DNA of 64,000 bases from the NCBI RefSeq assembly GCF_000003815.2, contig NC_049997.1:8667790-8731789 (forward strand), in the 5' to 3' direction. This DNA comes from Branchiostoma floridae. Lineage: Eukaryota; Chordata; Leptocardii; Amphioxiformes; Branchiostomatidae. Shown here piece after piece: positions 9,201 to 18,112 of the stretch (position 1 is the first letter of the stretch; each line of letters starts with the position of its first letter). The translations under genes were made by a program, and so were the position numbers. The notes under the pieces were generated by a model. That model did no database searches. It was not told where the DNA came from and saw only the letters and a program-made list of their open reading frames with translations.

Positions 9201-10032
9201 CCTTGGATGTTCAGGCTGCATAACCTTGAACTACCCACAAATTTGCATCTGTATCTGTAAGGCCCTTTGGTGCAACACACCAGCTTTCTCCATGTTCAAA
9301 ACTTTTGCATATAACAATTCTTGCAGTGAAATACTATCTGCAAGTGTTTTTTTAAATCTACCTAATGAGTGTGCTTTTACACTTGATGGCAATTACTTCC
9401 ATTGCACGATAGTACTAGGAAAGTGCAAACTTGGGAACATTCGTTTCAATCCTAGGTTGGTAATTCTGGTACTAGAAGACATAACTTAATTTCTCTGTGC
9501 TTTGCTGTGTGGTATTAGTCTCAATTTCTGTGGAAAGTACTTTGGAACCCCAGCATGACAGGGTACTGCATTTTTCAGACTGACCTTAAAACAGATTATT
9601 CTTATTTTTAAGAACTTGGTAAAATGGTATTTCTAATATCATTTGCAATACTGGAATGTAAACTAGAATGTAGACTGTAGGTGGACTTACATGTGCCAGA
9701 GAGTGAGTTATAGGACCTGTTGTAAGTGCACCTTATTTTGCCATGTCTGAGGGCTGTTGGTGTTATCTTCATCCAGAATAATTCCTTCACACCAATTTAA
9801 AGAGTAAGTAAATCCTCCCTGAGTAAGTCCATTTTCAGACTATTGGACATACTGTGGGTGAAAAGTCGTTCAAAAGGCCAAGGTTTGCAATAAAGTATAA
9901 TTGTTTGATGCCAACTTTTTATGCAGCCTTACAGCATTGATGATATTGTTGATGTCTTGTATTTGTTTTTATCATAGGGCACGGCACTACATCGGTGGGT
10001 ACGCCGAGTGGGCAGCAAAGCAACAGAGTTAG
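3126..10032 (+). CDS. Mitochondrial-type single-domain rhodanese (TSTD1/CG4456-like sulfurtransferase), six exons with two mutually exclusive exons
   Basis: Likely thiosulfate/persulfide sulfurtransferase: rhodaneses pass a sulfane sulfur via a catalytic cysteine. The catalytic form is exons 3126-3270, 4701-4784, 5307-5387, 7840-7996 and 9978-10032, giving 173 residues. Using 7133-7304 in place of 7840-7996 gives 178 residues. Every junction is GT/AG and phases are continuous (1,1,1,2). Residues 1-54 form an Arg/Ser-rich leader ending in R52-L53-Y54|S55, a typical mitochondrial processing (R-3) site. Residues 63-77 begin the domain, followed by LIDVREPEE (81-89), the family motif, and LPGAINIP (96-103). 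The active loop is C136-L-G-G-I-R141, the six-residue CxxGxR class. The C-terminus is HYIGGYAEWA. From about residue 55 the length (~119 aa) matches TSTD1-type proteins. Intron 1 holds a MITE and intron 3 a hAT-like element. The family assignment is strong; the mitochondrial location is predicted. Confidence 0.9.
3611..3777. mobile_element. Short inverted-repeat MITE, copy 1 (intron 1)
   Basis: About 39-bp terminal arms: CTCCAAGCAGATAGTACGAT... on the left, and on the right a sequence whose complement reads ctccaagcagatcgtatggt. Related copies lie at 13130-13260 and 37439-37606. The element is non-coding, and its superfamily is not assigned because no clean target duplication could be read. 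Confidence 0.75.
3874..3954. repeat. Small foldback element in intron 1
   Basis: CCTGGATGCCAGACC (3874-3888) is inverted as GGTCTGGTATCCAGG (3940-3954), 14 of 15 matching, around about 50 bp. It could form a hairpin in RNA or be a tiny MITE. Confidence 0.6.
3995..4125. repeat. GC-rich repeat-like segment in intron 1
   Basis: A GC-rich block with tcttccgggagggacgtaaa, ggggtcccgtgctcgagga and cctcgaccacgttaaat stands out from the AT-rich surroundings. It resembles the ends of tRNA-type SINE tails, which carry similar gaggtcccgtg motifs (compare 39774-39790). The assignment is tentative. Confidence 0.35.
4701..4784 (+). CDS. Rhodanese gene, exon 2
   Basis: Acceptor gaccccccag|CT and donor tcag|gtaggt, 84 bp, phase 1 to 1. 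It encodes A-PARLYSKDNETPWTDVKYDE and then LKALIKSG, that is, the predicted presequence cleavage site followed by the first beta strand and helix of the rhodanese fold. The frame is fixed because joining TCA-G to the next exon gives SGHVQLIDVR. Confidence 0.9.
4907..5092 (+). mobile_element. SINE family B, copy 1 (tRNA-headed, intron 2)
   Basis: The pol III A box (tggctgagtgggtagagtg) and B box (gttcgattccc) lie in a tRNA-like head. The family tail follows: tcataccaaagactttaaa, tgctttctctgcttagc, gaagagtatggaagttaaac and cactaccagcagactaacc. The 3' end is truncated relative to the copy at 36300. It sits in sense orientation in intron 2. Confidence 0.85.
5307..5387 (+). CDS. Rhodanese gene, exon 3 (DVREPEE motif)
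   Basis: Acceptor ctttaacag|GCC and donor CCCT|gtgagt, 81 bp, phase 1 to 1. It encodes HVQLIDVREPEEIASTGLLP and then GAINIP. The DVREPxE motif and the xxGxIPGAINIP element are the most conserved N-terminal features of rhodanese domains. The last base (T) is completed by TG from either of the two alternative downstream exons, giving Leu104 in both isoforms. Confidence 0.93.
5584..5905. mobile_element. hAT-like non-autonomous element (intron 3)
   Basis: Ends are AGGGTTGGACAAGT... and ...ACTTGAACAACCCT, with several internal ACTTGCCC motifs in both halves. Flanks GACCTTTC and AACCTTTT resemble an 8-bp target duplication with two differences, the size used by hAT elements. No transposase remains. 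Confidence 0.6.
6703..6780 (+). pseudogene. tRNA-Glu(CTC)-derived pseudogene
   Basis: tggtctagactagtggtaag, ggatttggcactctcactgc and cctgggttcgattcccggt follow tRNA-Glu(CTC), including the CTC anticodon in context and a perfect T-loop/B box. The D-arm has an insertion (ctagactag) and the 5' acceptor strand does not pair with the 3' strand (tgtgggaa). It is therefore a decayed tRNA or the head of a SINE, not a working gene. Confidence 0.7.
6878..7118. repeat. Diverged tandem repeat in intron 3
   Basis: Landmarks ttaacccttgtggactaag (about 6879), ttaagcctatgtggactaag (about 6976) and ttaaccctatgtatactg (about 7099) recur at roughly 100-120 bp. Each is preceded by a ...cacacacatagaaat-type sequence. 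The last unit abuts the acceptor of the Cys-less exon. Confidence 0.55.
7133..7304 (+). CDS. Rhodanese gene, alternative exon 4a (cysteine-free loop)
   Basis: Acceptor cacatacag|TGGGG and donor ATCAA|gtgagt, 172 bp, phase 1 to 2. It encodes LGRLHQALNYMSDQAFQNKY, then KRPQPKKWDNNILLY, the loop G139-Q-D-F-D-S-V-R146 and ASAALELLHKWGFIK. It aligns along its length with exon 4b, and the first bases of both exons share AGGCTACAC. In the active loop the catalytic cysteine is replaced by glycine and the loop is two residues longer, so this isoform should not transfer sulfur by the usual mechanism. The frame is open with good splice sites, so it does not look like a pseudoexon. It may be a regulatory or binding isoform; that role is inferred. 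Confidence 0.85.
7840..7996 (+). CDS. Rhodanese gene, alternative exon 4b (catalytic CLGGIR loop)
   Basis: Acceptor gatgacccag|TGAAC and donor GAAAA|gtaggg, 157 bp, phase 1 to 2, the same phases as exon 4a. It encodes LNRLHIDLKMPEEDFKEKYG, VEKPGKDNLILH, then C136-L-G-G-I-R141 and SRGALAIAHALGYEK. The CxxGxR loop is the standard catalytic loop of single-domain sulfurtransferases. If exon 4a were spliced to this exon the frame would read AAT GAA CAG GCT ACA CAT TGA and stop at once, so the two exons must be alternatives. Confidence 0.92.
8130..8345. other. Intron 5 segment with repeat-like inverted ends
   Basis: caccaaagaaagtagccaaa near the left end is roughly inverted by ggtgactttcttggctac at the right end. 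The interior contains attggtccatagcttcttga, a phrase typical of dispersed repeats. Assignment is weak, and the segment may simply be intron. Confidence 0.3.
8953..9602. mobile_element. Foldback element with ~79-bp arms in intron 5
   Basis: The left arm (8953-9031) contains cagactgaaaaatgtggca, ctgggggttccaaaatgctc and tccacagaaat. The right arm (9524-9602) is its inverted complement with about 15-20% differences. About 490 bp of non-coding DNA lies between. It is probably a non-autonomous foldback transposon; no target duplication was established. Confidence 0.7.
9978..10032 (+). CDS. Rhodanese gene, last exon
   Basis: Acceptor ttatcatag|GGCACGG, entered in phase 2 (AA+G = Lys). It encodes ARHYIGGYAEWAAKQQS and then TAG at 10030-10032. 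The GGYxEWA segment matches the C-terminal helix of the TSTD1-like rhodanese family (usually GGxxxW). It joins in frame to exon 4a or 4b but is out of frame if both are skipped. Confidence 0.92.
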
Positions 10033-10971
10033 CTAGAAGAGTGACTCAAGCATTCCTTTGATAGCCTTCAATGTCTTTGACTACTATATTGCGAAGGAAA
10101 ACTCCATTTTTGTGTTCTGTTTGTTATCTTTGTGAAACATGAGTAGTTTATGAAGTATTCAGTTGGTATGATCAGATATTTAACTCGTCAATTGATTTAT
10201 TCCATGATTGTTTGTAACACAATCAAACTTGTACTTCCTCAGAGTCTAACAGGGTACTATGTTCTTACCTTTGCTTATACCCTATGTTGGACACCCCTTA
10301 ACCCTAACTTTCTAACTCTAACATAGGGATGTCAGAATGTTGGGGTATCTGAACATAGGGGTGTTGTAGCATACTTCAGGGCTCTCCCTGTTGCCATTCC
10401 TAATGAGATTATATATCATACACTCTTACTCAAATACTTATCCACTTTGTCCCTGGAGAGGCATAAGGCCACTTGCACTCACTGCACTGATACCTTAAAT
10501 GTTGGAAAGTCATTTTGCACAGATGTGTGTGCCAATCTAAGTCAGTTTGTATAAGAAAGTTGTAATTGTCATCCGCACATCCACCTTTTGCTGTCTCTAT
10601 ATCTTTCACAACATGCAAGGGACCGGCAAAGATATATTTTACTTGCTAAGGACTACAACAGGTTATTCGGTTTACATGCCAAAATAGAGATATGTTTAAG
10701 CCTACGATAGTTGAAAGATATTCTCAATCTCATGGTACACATTAAGTTTTAAATTCAACTTTAAGTTTAAACTACAACGCAAACACTCCATCCTCTGGTC
10801 CTATGATGGATTGCCTAAACAGTAACCAGGAAATACTTATTGATTTGTTCTTTATTGAGTCTGTTGTAGTTCAATGGTAGTACAGTCATACATGTACATG
10901 TACCATTGTCTGAACTAATGCCACTACAATTAAAAACTCTTCAACATTCCTTATATTTTGGTACATCTTTA

Positions 10972-10977
10972 AATAAA
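10972..10977 (+). terminator. Polyadenylation signal AATAAA (proximal)
   Basis: AATAAA followed after about 15 bp by a T-rich downstream element (cctttcttttcttttggttt), the usual arrangement for cleavage and polyadenylation. It lies about 940 bp after the stop codon. Confidence 0.55.
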
Positions 10978-11193
10978 GATTTGAGTAGAGCCTTTCTTTT
11001 CTTTTGGTTTGGTAAAAGTGCATGAATATGATTTACTCATACCTGTCTAATTAGTGAAGTGATACTGTACAGGAAATTAATAGGTCATTTATGTTGGGAT
11101 TACTCTGGGGGTATTTTTTGCTAGCTTTGTTGAACCGAATTGAGGCTTGTAGAACGCAGAAGATTACGTTTTGTATAATGTGAACAAAAGAGA

Positions 11194-11199
11194 AATAAA
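11194..11199 (+). terminator. Polyadenylation signal AATAAA (distal)
   Basis: AATAAA in gagaaataaaatac, followed by a T/GT-rich stretch. It is an alternative 3' end about 220 bp beyond the proximal signal. Confidence 0.45.
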
Positions 11200-11395
11200 A
11201 TACATTTGTTCATTCCTACATGTTGCCTGTGTATTATGATGATCACCAGGTGTATTTTATACTTAAATCATCATCAACATCATCGGTGGACGTGATCACA
11301 CATGTTCGCATATGTTTACACACGACGGGGTTATACCGCCCCTTACAGGGTGACATACTAGTACCCTTTCGCTGGCTAATTACTGCATGGGGATG

Positions 11396-11495
11396 CGCCA
11401 GGTCTCCCATCCGGGTGATTGATGTAAATCACCATGTGGCTGATACGAGACAGAGGTTCGCCAGGCCTCCATCCGGGTGATTTGTAGTGAATCAC
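11396..11495. repeat. Two-copy diverged direct repeat
   Basis: cgccaggtctcccatccggg at about 11396 and cgccaggcctccatccgggt at about 11460 are each followed by an imperfect tgatt...aatcacc hairpin. It lies just before a SINE A tail. Confidence 0.6.
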
Positions 11496-11537
11496 CAACT
11501 TCCGACAGCAGGATTTGCACCAACGCACACCGCACCA

Positions 11538-11669
11538 TCGCACGTGTGGGGGTTCTTTAACGTGCATGGGGTATGTCTCTCCCCAGACACGGGACCCCCA
11601 TTTTGCGTCCTATCCTATCGAGGGACGGCCCTAGCCGAAGCTAGGTACTCATTTTCACCCGAGTAAAGT
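11538..11669 (-). mobile_element. SINE family A, tail-only copy
   Basis: Contains the family landmarks on the minus strand: ggttctttaacgtgcatggg, ctctccccagacacgggacc, gagggacggccctagccgaa and gctaggtactcattttcacc. The tRNA head is missing (5' truncated). Confidence 0.75.
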
Positions 11670-12269
11670 TTATACTAATATGATTTACAAATAAGTGCCA
11701 CTGTTGGCTAACTGCACTTGAACTTCCACTGATGATAGAGTACAAACATAAAGTGAATTGATATACCAGTGAAACAGTACAGAAAATGCATATCTCTTGG
11801 TATGTCTACCTGCTCACCGAGTCACGTGTTCTATCCGCATAACGTGACGTCACAGAAGCAGCCGGTTGACAAAGTTGATCAGTGGAAATTTTTTGTATGT
11901 TCATTTCTTTGTGTGCTTGAAGTTACGGTTAAACATTGATTCATAATTTCACCAACTGTACAGTGAACCCTCAAGCTGGAATAATGTTCAAAATTTTACA
12001 CCACAAAAAGCAGAAAGAGGTACAATGTATATCTTACTCATTGCAGTAGATTTTTCTTAGCTAGCAGTAGTCTATTTCGAACCCTTTAAAAGTTATGTAT
12101 ACGTGCAAGCATTACTTAATCTTAATTGAACTTAAACAATTGGTTGGAAGTCAATATCGCCCCCCGTCCTCATGAAAAAGAGGCTTGCTCACGTCACAGG
12201 TGCGGAAAGTCTCTTGTGTACACCGATTGTTAGACAGATGGAAATCAAATTATAAAGCCACGTCGATGT

Positions 12270-12420
12270 AGGTTAGACATCCAGGTAATAAGATACGCCA
12301 AAAAAATAGTTACTCAAGCAACTGGATATGGTTTTGAAACGGTCAGACGTTTCGGATAGAATCCACTATCCTTCGTCAGTGACGAAGCCAATTGAAAATT
12401 CCAGTGAGTCCAGTTTTAGG
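12270..12420 (-). mobile_element. Penelope-like element fragment with a hammerhead-like motif
   Basis: The plus strand reads gttagacatccaggtaataa, gatacgcc, ttactcaagcaactggatat, then gaaacggtcagacgtttcgg. The same ordered phrases recur near 22777, 37794 and 50627, defining one family. On the minus strand 12342-12383 folds as a hammerhead-like core: stem I GTCA/TGAC, CTGACGA, one extra A, stem II GGATAG/CTATCC, GAAAC, GTC. Penelope-like elements are known to carry hammerhead ribozymes in their terminal repeats. Activity is not shown here. Confidence 0.65.
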
Positions 12421-12791
12421 ATTGGAGAACATTTTATCTCTTCATAAAGGATTTTGCCAAGTTGACTGGAATTGACTTTCTTGCTAGGATATACATATTC
12501 TAGCTGCCAAAGAGTGAAGGATGTCACTGGAAACGTCCGGAAGTGAACACTTAATATATCCACCCACTCACTCCATCAGTCTCAGTCTGAATCTCACCAT
12601 GATAAGTTGTCTCCAGAACTCTGTCTCCATAACTTGTCGCCCATCGCTGCAGGTAGTACATGTATGTTCATACTGCTGTTAACTTTAAGCTGCTTAATGC
12701 ATGTCTAACGCGCCTTCCACTGTTTCCATGCATGATGCGGGTTCCATAGTAACCCGAATATTATTGATATTGTTTTTATACTTTGTCTGAA

Positions 12792-12850
12792 TCTCTCATG
12801 TTACCTGCAATTAGCCCATGGGCAAGAATTTGCAATAAACTTTATTTATC
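12792..12850 (+). repeat. LINE-like 3' tail
   Basis: ctctcatgttacctgcaatt, agcccatgggcaagaatttg and caataaactttatttatc form a short conserved 3' end with a polyadenylation-like AATAAA, typical of truncated LINE tails. No reverse transcriptase remains. Confidence 0.45.
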
Positions 12851-13129
12851 TATTATTCAGTTGTAATTCTCTTTATATGGATGTATAACCTTTATCTACG
12901 TGCCCCTTGTCTTGCGATCTTATACGAGATATCAATAGATACATCTTTTGAATTGCTGATTTTGTCTTAGTTTCTATTGTTTCGCTGTCGCGACAGTTTT
13001 CCTGTTTTCGAACTGATAAAATTACCGTGAATAAAGCACCCTTATCTGTTTTGTGAGAAAATTGGATACTGCATATTCATCTGACTCCGAAACTCATGCA
13101 TGACTTCACGGCTTCTAGTCGAAAGTAAT

Positions 13130-13260
13130 CTCCAACCAGATCCACGGTGCGTAATGTATAGTATCAAACTTACCGTAGGTGTCTGTTTGACTCCCTTAGC
13201 CGACTTTACTCCCTGGCCAGCTTTGATACCATCTTATGGCACCGTAGGATCTGCTTGGAG
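13130..13260. mobile_element. Short inverted-repeat MITE, copy 2
   Basis: The left arm ctccaaccagatccacggtg is inverted at the right end as caccgtaggatctgcttgga. Same family as 3611-3777 and 37439-37606. Confidence 0.7.
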
Positions 13261-13772
13261 ATAAGTCGAAAGCAGGCTTGGGGTGAATGACACGTATGGA
13301 AGCTTTGCATACTAAACCCCAGATGTTCACTTAAACTTTGATCTACAACATGTACAATGTGAAGTACATTCATACGTCTCAGCAGAGGCGTTCCCGAAAG
13401 ATTCAATCAGGCTAGTTGTGCTTTATAGTTCATTTACTACCCGTCCAAAGGGTTGTAACTTTGAAAGTGATCCCTTTGATGCACTTCCAGCAACATAGTT
13501 TACTACAGCTAATTTACACTACCTTTCCGTTAAAAGCTACAACATCACATTGATCTCCGGCCAGATCCGAGCGACCAAAGATTTTACAGATCGTTCAAAG
13601 AATTTTGATTTTGTTCTTTGTGTGTTTTCCATTCTTCTTGATCGTACTTTCACATCATGTTCCATATCAAAGGTCACTCAAATTCAATTTTAGTTGTTTC
13701 ATATGTGCGGTCGCTTAATAGCAATCGCCTTCGCGGTTGTCTTTGTCGTGGTTGTCGCCATACAGCTAGCCG

Positions 13773-13925
13773 CTCCTTGTCCACTTGGACGGCGCTCTCG
13801 CCGCGCTCTCTGCGACATGGATTTTTCCATATCGCTCAACGAATTATTTAGAAAAGAAACGGATCTTTTTACACTTTTTTGTGTGTTTTGTTGTCCTTTC
13901 AGTCACTTTTACGTTTTTGTATAAT
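13773..13925. mobile_element. MITE family with GGCGCTCTC ends, partial copy
   Basis: ggcgctctcgccgcgctctc, cgctcaacgaatta and acactttt-tgtgtgttttgttgtc match, in the opposite orientation, the copies at 14845-15038 and 44030-44284. The left end (ccactt) is present and the right end is lost. It overlaps three short open frames that are therefore not genes. Confidence 0.6.
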
Positions 13926-14470
13926 ATACTCAGTGTGAAACCGAAGGTTTTTCAGGAGTTATATAACATTTGAGCGGGTGACAGAAAGCAAAAACGTATA
14001 TTAAGAAACAGATCGATCGCAAGTGTAAAACAGCATCGTTACCAAAAAATGAATGTAATCAGCTCGGGTCCATGGATTCAACCCCGAGTCAAAAAGCCGA
14101 AATTCCAACCCCCAACGAACTACGTCAAGAAACATTACGCGTAGACAAAGCTACTCTCCAATCAGACGGTAAAAAAATAGAATGCCCGATAAAAAGCCGG
14201 AGCCTCCCCTGTACTTGCACAGTAAGACAGAGCGCAACAAACCTACTTAAATTGACGGAGCGTTTTATGTATGGTATTACATGTATAAGAAGGCGTCTAC
14301 AGTTTACGAGGCGAAACTTAACATCACCGATAAGTGGAAAGAGTACATTACATGTATCTCAGGGGATTAGTAAAAAAAAACCTGTCCGGACATTTTCCTG
14401 TTATCCTATTCAGCAGATTGTCGACCTTGTGACTGCTAATGATGTGACTGATGTGTGAAAGCCAGCCACA

Positions 14471-14488
14471 TCAGATAGCGCTATCTGA
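14471..14488. repeat. Perfect 18-bp palindrome
   Basis: TCAGATAGCGCTATCTGA is its own reverse complement. No function can be assigned; it could be a small hairpin or a palindromic binding site. Confidence 0.7.
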
Positions 14489-14844
14489 CTGCCGGCCAAA
14501 CAAAACCTGGCCTTGCCGCGCCGACATATCGTCAAGTGATCTCAAGCTCGCTTGACTTGCCTTTGGATTTATTTACAAGAAACCTAGGCATGCATCTACT
14601 TTCTTAAGAAGACAAATGTTCCATCTAAAGTATATCTGTATAGCAGGTGTAACTGCCCTTCAGCGTACCACACGAGCACAAACGACCTGCTAAAAGCGAT
14701 GTTCAAAGCCATCTAAAAGTAATGCTAGTCCCTATCACGCGGCGTTCCCTAGCCGGATATACTTCTCTGGCCGGCTTACTCCTCTATTTGTTCAATTTCT
14801 ACGATTTTCCAGAGACCCGGAGTCTGGTTAGAGAGACTAAAGTA

Positions 14845-15038
14845 ATGCCCCCTTCCCACTAGGTGATCGCGCTGAGCTCTTACTGCGATACCCAAATGTA
14901 AAAGTGTGACAGAAACGACAACAAAACACACAAAGTGTAAAAAGATCATTTTTTTAAAGACACAATTCGTTGAGAGATCTTTCAAATTTGAGGTAACAGA
15001 CAGAGCGCAGTGAAAGCGCCATCCTCGTGAGAGGGGTT
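14845..15038. mobile_element. MITE family with GGCGCTCTC ends, copy 2
   Basis: Ends are gcccccttcccactaggtga and gcgccatcctcgtgagaggg. The interior has aaaacacacaaagtgtaaaa and caattcgttgag, shared with the copies at 13773 and 44030. It spans much of a 169-codon minus-strand open frame, which is thereby explained as transposon DNA. Confidence 0.65.
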
Positions 15039-15349
15039 GTGTGTTGGCATCCGTCTGTCTCAGAAGACAATGGTAGGCAGACGGGTTTTTAAATGGACCC
15101 GTCTGCCTGGCCTGCACTTGGGTTTTTAAGGTGAAGGAGGGGTGTGTACGTCCTTCTCCACCCTCTCGTCCACTGTACTGGCACACTAGTCCTACAAGGG
15201 CAACTGTATGCAACGTGTAAGACGGCCCCAGCAGATGCAGGTTTGTTGTTTGGAGTTTCCGTCTCCTAGGAGGACTTCCGACCAAGGATGAAAGGGGTTC
15301 CTCCTACCCCTGACTCGTGCCATGGCGGGTGCGTCATGCCCGAACATGC

Positions 15350-15545
15350 CTCTATGGCCTTTTACCACCACCAAGGTCCGGGGTTCAAATCCGCTTGCCG
15401 TGTCACCGATCTTGTGCCCTTGGGAAAGGCACTTTACACGACTTTCCCCACTTAACTCAGGTGTGAATGAGTACCTAGCTGAAGAGAGGGGTTGTAAAGA
15501 TGCCCTAAATGTACTTGGTAGCTATGTGCTACGAGTTAAGAAAAA
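15350..15545 (+). mobile_element. SINE family A, copy 2
   Basis: B box ggggttcaaatcc, then ccgatcttgtgcccttggga, aaggcactttacacgacttt, cactt..actcaggtgtgaatg and agtacctagct. The A-box half of the head is not recognisable. Confidence 0.75.
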
Positions 15546-15862
15546 ACACACGAATGTTTATACTTGTACATCGAAATCTTGTACTTAAATAGTTATTTCG
15601 TGTTCCCTTCTTTGCAAGCGTTAAGCATTAGATATTTTGTAATCGCTAAATGTACGCCCGCGATTTTAAATGGATCCAGAGGAAACTAAAAGCGTCGTTT
15701 GATGAAAAGACTCATACGCCATTCTAAGTATGGCCCAAATGTCAAGTTCTTGCAATCGTGAAACGTCTTCGGGAGTTGCAAATGTTAATGACAAAATAAG
15801 ACGTAGTGGTACAGTATGGACCAAGACATGAGTTCGGGGGTATATTTCGGGGGTAAGTGACT

Positions 15863-16235
15863 GGTGCAATAGCTGAGTGGATAGAGTTGTTCGCCTTGCA
15901 TTCGGTAGGTCTTGAGTTCGATCCCCGGCCGAGTCACATCAAATACTTTTTAAAAAGTACATACTGCTTCCTCTTCTTAGCACTCAGCACTAAATAGGAA
16001 GAGTATGTCTCGAGTTCGTCTCGAAAACTTCCCCAAGCTAATTGAACTTTAGTTGTGTGTATGTGCTTAAATCTTTGTCAAAAGAGTATGGGATTTAAAC
16101 ACACATCACTACCAGCGGGCTAGCTAGCCCCCTGATGTTGTGGATTGCATAAATGTGTGGCCCAAGGGCTAGTCGAAATGGAGATGGGTGCCACCCGAAG
16201 CATCTGCACAGATATACGGGCAACTTCAACTAAAG
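15863..16235 (+). mobile_element. SINE family B, copy 2, with an internal insertion
   Basis: The full head (gtgcaatagctgagtggata, gttcgatccccggccgagtc) is followed by the B tail to tgtgtggcccaagggctagt and gagatgggtgccacc. A ~74-bp insertion at 16008-16081 is bounded by the 9-bp repeat AAGAGTATG (15999-16007 and 16082-16090), consistent with a target duplication inside the SINE. Confidence 0.85.
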
Positions 16236-16239
16236 TTAC

Positions 16240-17925
16240 TTAAATAAGGTAGGCTTTCAGCCGAGCCTGTTAGTTTTCCTTTGACATAAGTCATTGCCTT
16301 CGAGTGACATCCACTGTTATTCTGTTTTCATTTTAGCGACGCTGGAGGCCAGCGTAGGTGTACAGTGCAAGTGATATGATTATGCAGGACATACAGAGTC
16401 CACAAAGCTTCTTTATTTCGTGTCGTCGACCTATAATGCATGTGAAGGCAATTTTCTTTTATCACCTTTCCAGACCTCTAAATTCATTATGGCAATTTTA
16501 TTTTTATCTAACACAATTTTCTTGGAAATGTTTTGGCAGAAACCGTCTTATCTAAAGGCTAAGGTCAATATCTTTTTTTATATATGCCAGAAGGTTCTGT
16601 CGGCTTTCAAAACATTCATCTTTCTACACTGGTGTGACTATTTCATCTACCGCAGCAAATTACATCCAAAAAGCCGCCTATCTCTTATGTTATACCTTCC
16701 TACGGAAAAGTAATTTTTAACCCAACAAGATGACTGATAAATTTGTGGACATACCAACTACTTACGTATCTAAGTGTCTAATACCAGCGCAAAAAAGAAA
16801 AAAAAAATCACTTTAATTTTGTAAAGTGACGTCAAATCAGAATTAATACATTCAAAAAATCTTTTTTCCCTATTACTATCGATGATTCAGAACGCTTTTG
16901 TCAGCTTTGACACATCAAGGTTTCAATCATGCAAATCAGCAGATATCTTGTAAACTCACTGTGTTCCATGATATAACTTTCAAACATGTAGCATATCTGA
17001 TAGTAGAGTTTTCTTTCACGTATACACAACCAGTTAGTATTGCCTACTGACGTTTCGATGCCTATCAGATATCTCCCAAAAAGCGCTGAGGAGATGTCCT
17101 ATCACCTACAAACCTGAGAAAATCATTTTCGGATGTAGCATATATCATTGAGAAAAGTCGATAGATGTCAATTATATACGAAGGACCCATAGTGGTAAAA
17201 GACGAGAGTTTCTACCTGCATCGGTGGTAAAAGATAATGTTTTGTTGAAGGTAAGGGGTCATGGAACTCTAGCTTATCATGGTATCAGTACAGCCGCAGA
17301 TGAAGATAACGCCTTCTCAAACGAGAAAAAAATGTCCCTGGCCTTCACCCTTAAAACTTGTGCCAGTGAGAGATTAGAATGCCTGTTTTTATGCAGCCCT
17401 GACCTTACAGGGAGTTAACGATACTTTTGCCAACTTTGGCGTCGTTTAAGATTCTGTTCGGATCCGTACTTCACTCTTTAAATCCATAAGAAGGCCTTAC
17501 AAGCCTATGGGGAGGTCGAAAAATCTGTTATAGTGCTGTCCGGAGTTCTTTTTACTATTCCTCGCAGATTTATGTTTTGAACATGGTGACCTTAATAGGC
17601 ATTGCAAGGTATGCAAGCTACAAGCAAGGTCTCAGAAAAGCAATTAGTCAAAGCTGAGAAGACCCGGAGATGAGCTTCGCTGTTTCAGTTATGACAAAGG
17701 AGATGGTATAGATTGCAGTCTCGTTTACCTTTTAAGTAGGTAACAGATCACTTAAGGTAAAGAGTGTTTGTAATAGATAACCCAGTGTGTGTTCGTTGCC
17801 TCAGTATTTGCTGCATATAGTTACCTTCGCCAGAAGGTCATGTTTTGAGCGTGTTTGTCTGAACTGATGAAAAATAGAACACAATGGAAGCAAAACTATG
17901 TGAATGCTTCAACTTGTTGTTGTTT
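16240..17925. other. No gene recognised
   Basis: AT-rich DNA without supported coding, RNA or repeat structure. A 97-codon frame at 16420-16713 is Phe/Leu/Ser/Lys-rich and not recognised. Confidence 0.4.
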
Positions 17926-17927
17926 GT

Positions 17928-17985
17928 TGTTTATTAAGAAACCTTTTAGCCCTTACGGGCTAATCTTCCAAGGTTCAATCAACAT
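17928..17985 (-). repeat. LINE-like 3' tail with a small hairpin
   Basis: ttagcccttacgggctaa forms a perfect 7-bp-arm hairpin, next to a TTG/TTTA-rich end. A short hairpin plus simple 3' repeats is typical of CR1/L2-like LINE tails read on the minus strand. No coding part is present. Confidence 0.4.
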
Positions 17986-18112
17986 GAATCAACATTACAA
18001 TCAACATGAATACATACATTTTTAAAATATAACAATCACAGAGTATTTACAATAGAGCACAGTGTCTAGGGGTCAGAGGTCTAGTTGACAATGTTTGAAT
18101 TGCTAAAATCAA

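Larger units (their letters stand above)
10033..11215 (+). other. Probable 3' untranslated region of the rhodanese gene
   Basis: AT-rich and without a credible open frame. It contains an inverted motif around 10268-10365 (accctatgttggacacccc against a later complement) and ends with two AATAAA signals. The length is inferred from those signals only. Confidence 0.55.

Noticed and set aside
10290-10325. Telomere-like ttaaccctaactttctaac
   Set aside because: Only one to two imperfect TTAACCC units in the rhodanese 3' region; not a telomeric array.
14776-15285. 169-codon minus-strand open frame
   Set aside because: Much of it is the MITE at 14845-15038 and flanking repeat DNA; no protein family recognised.
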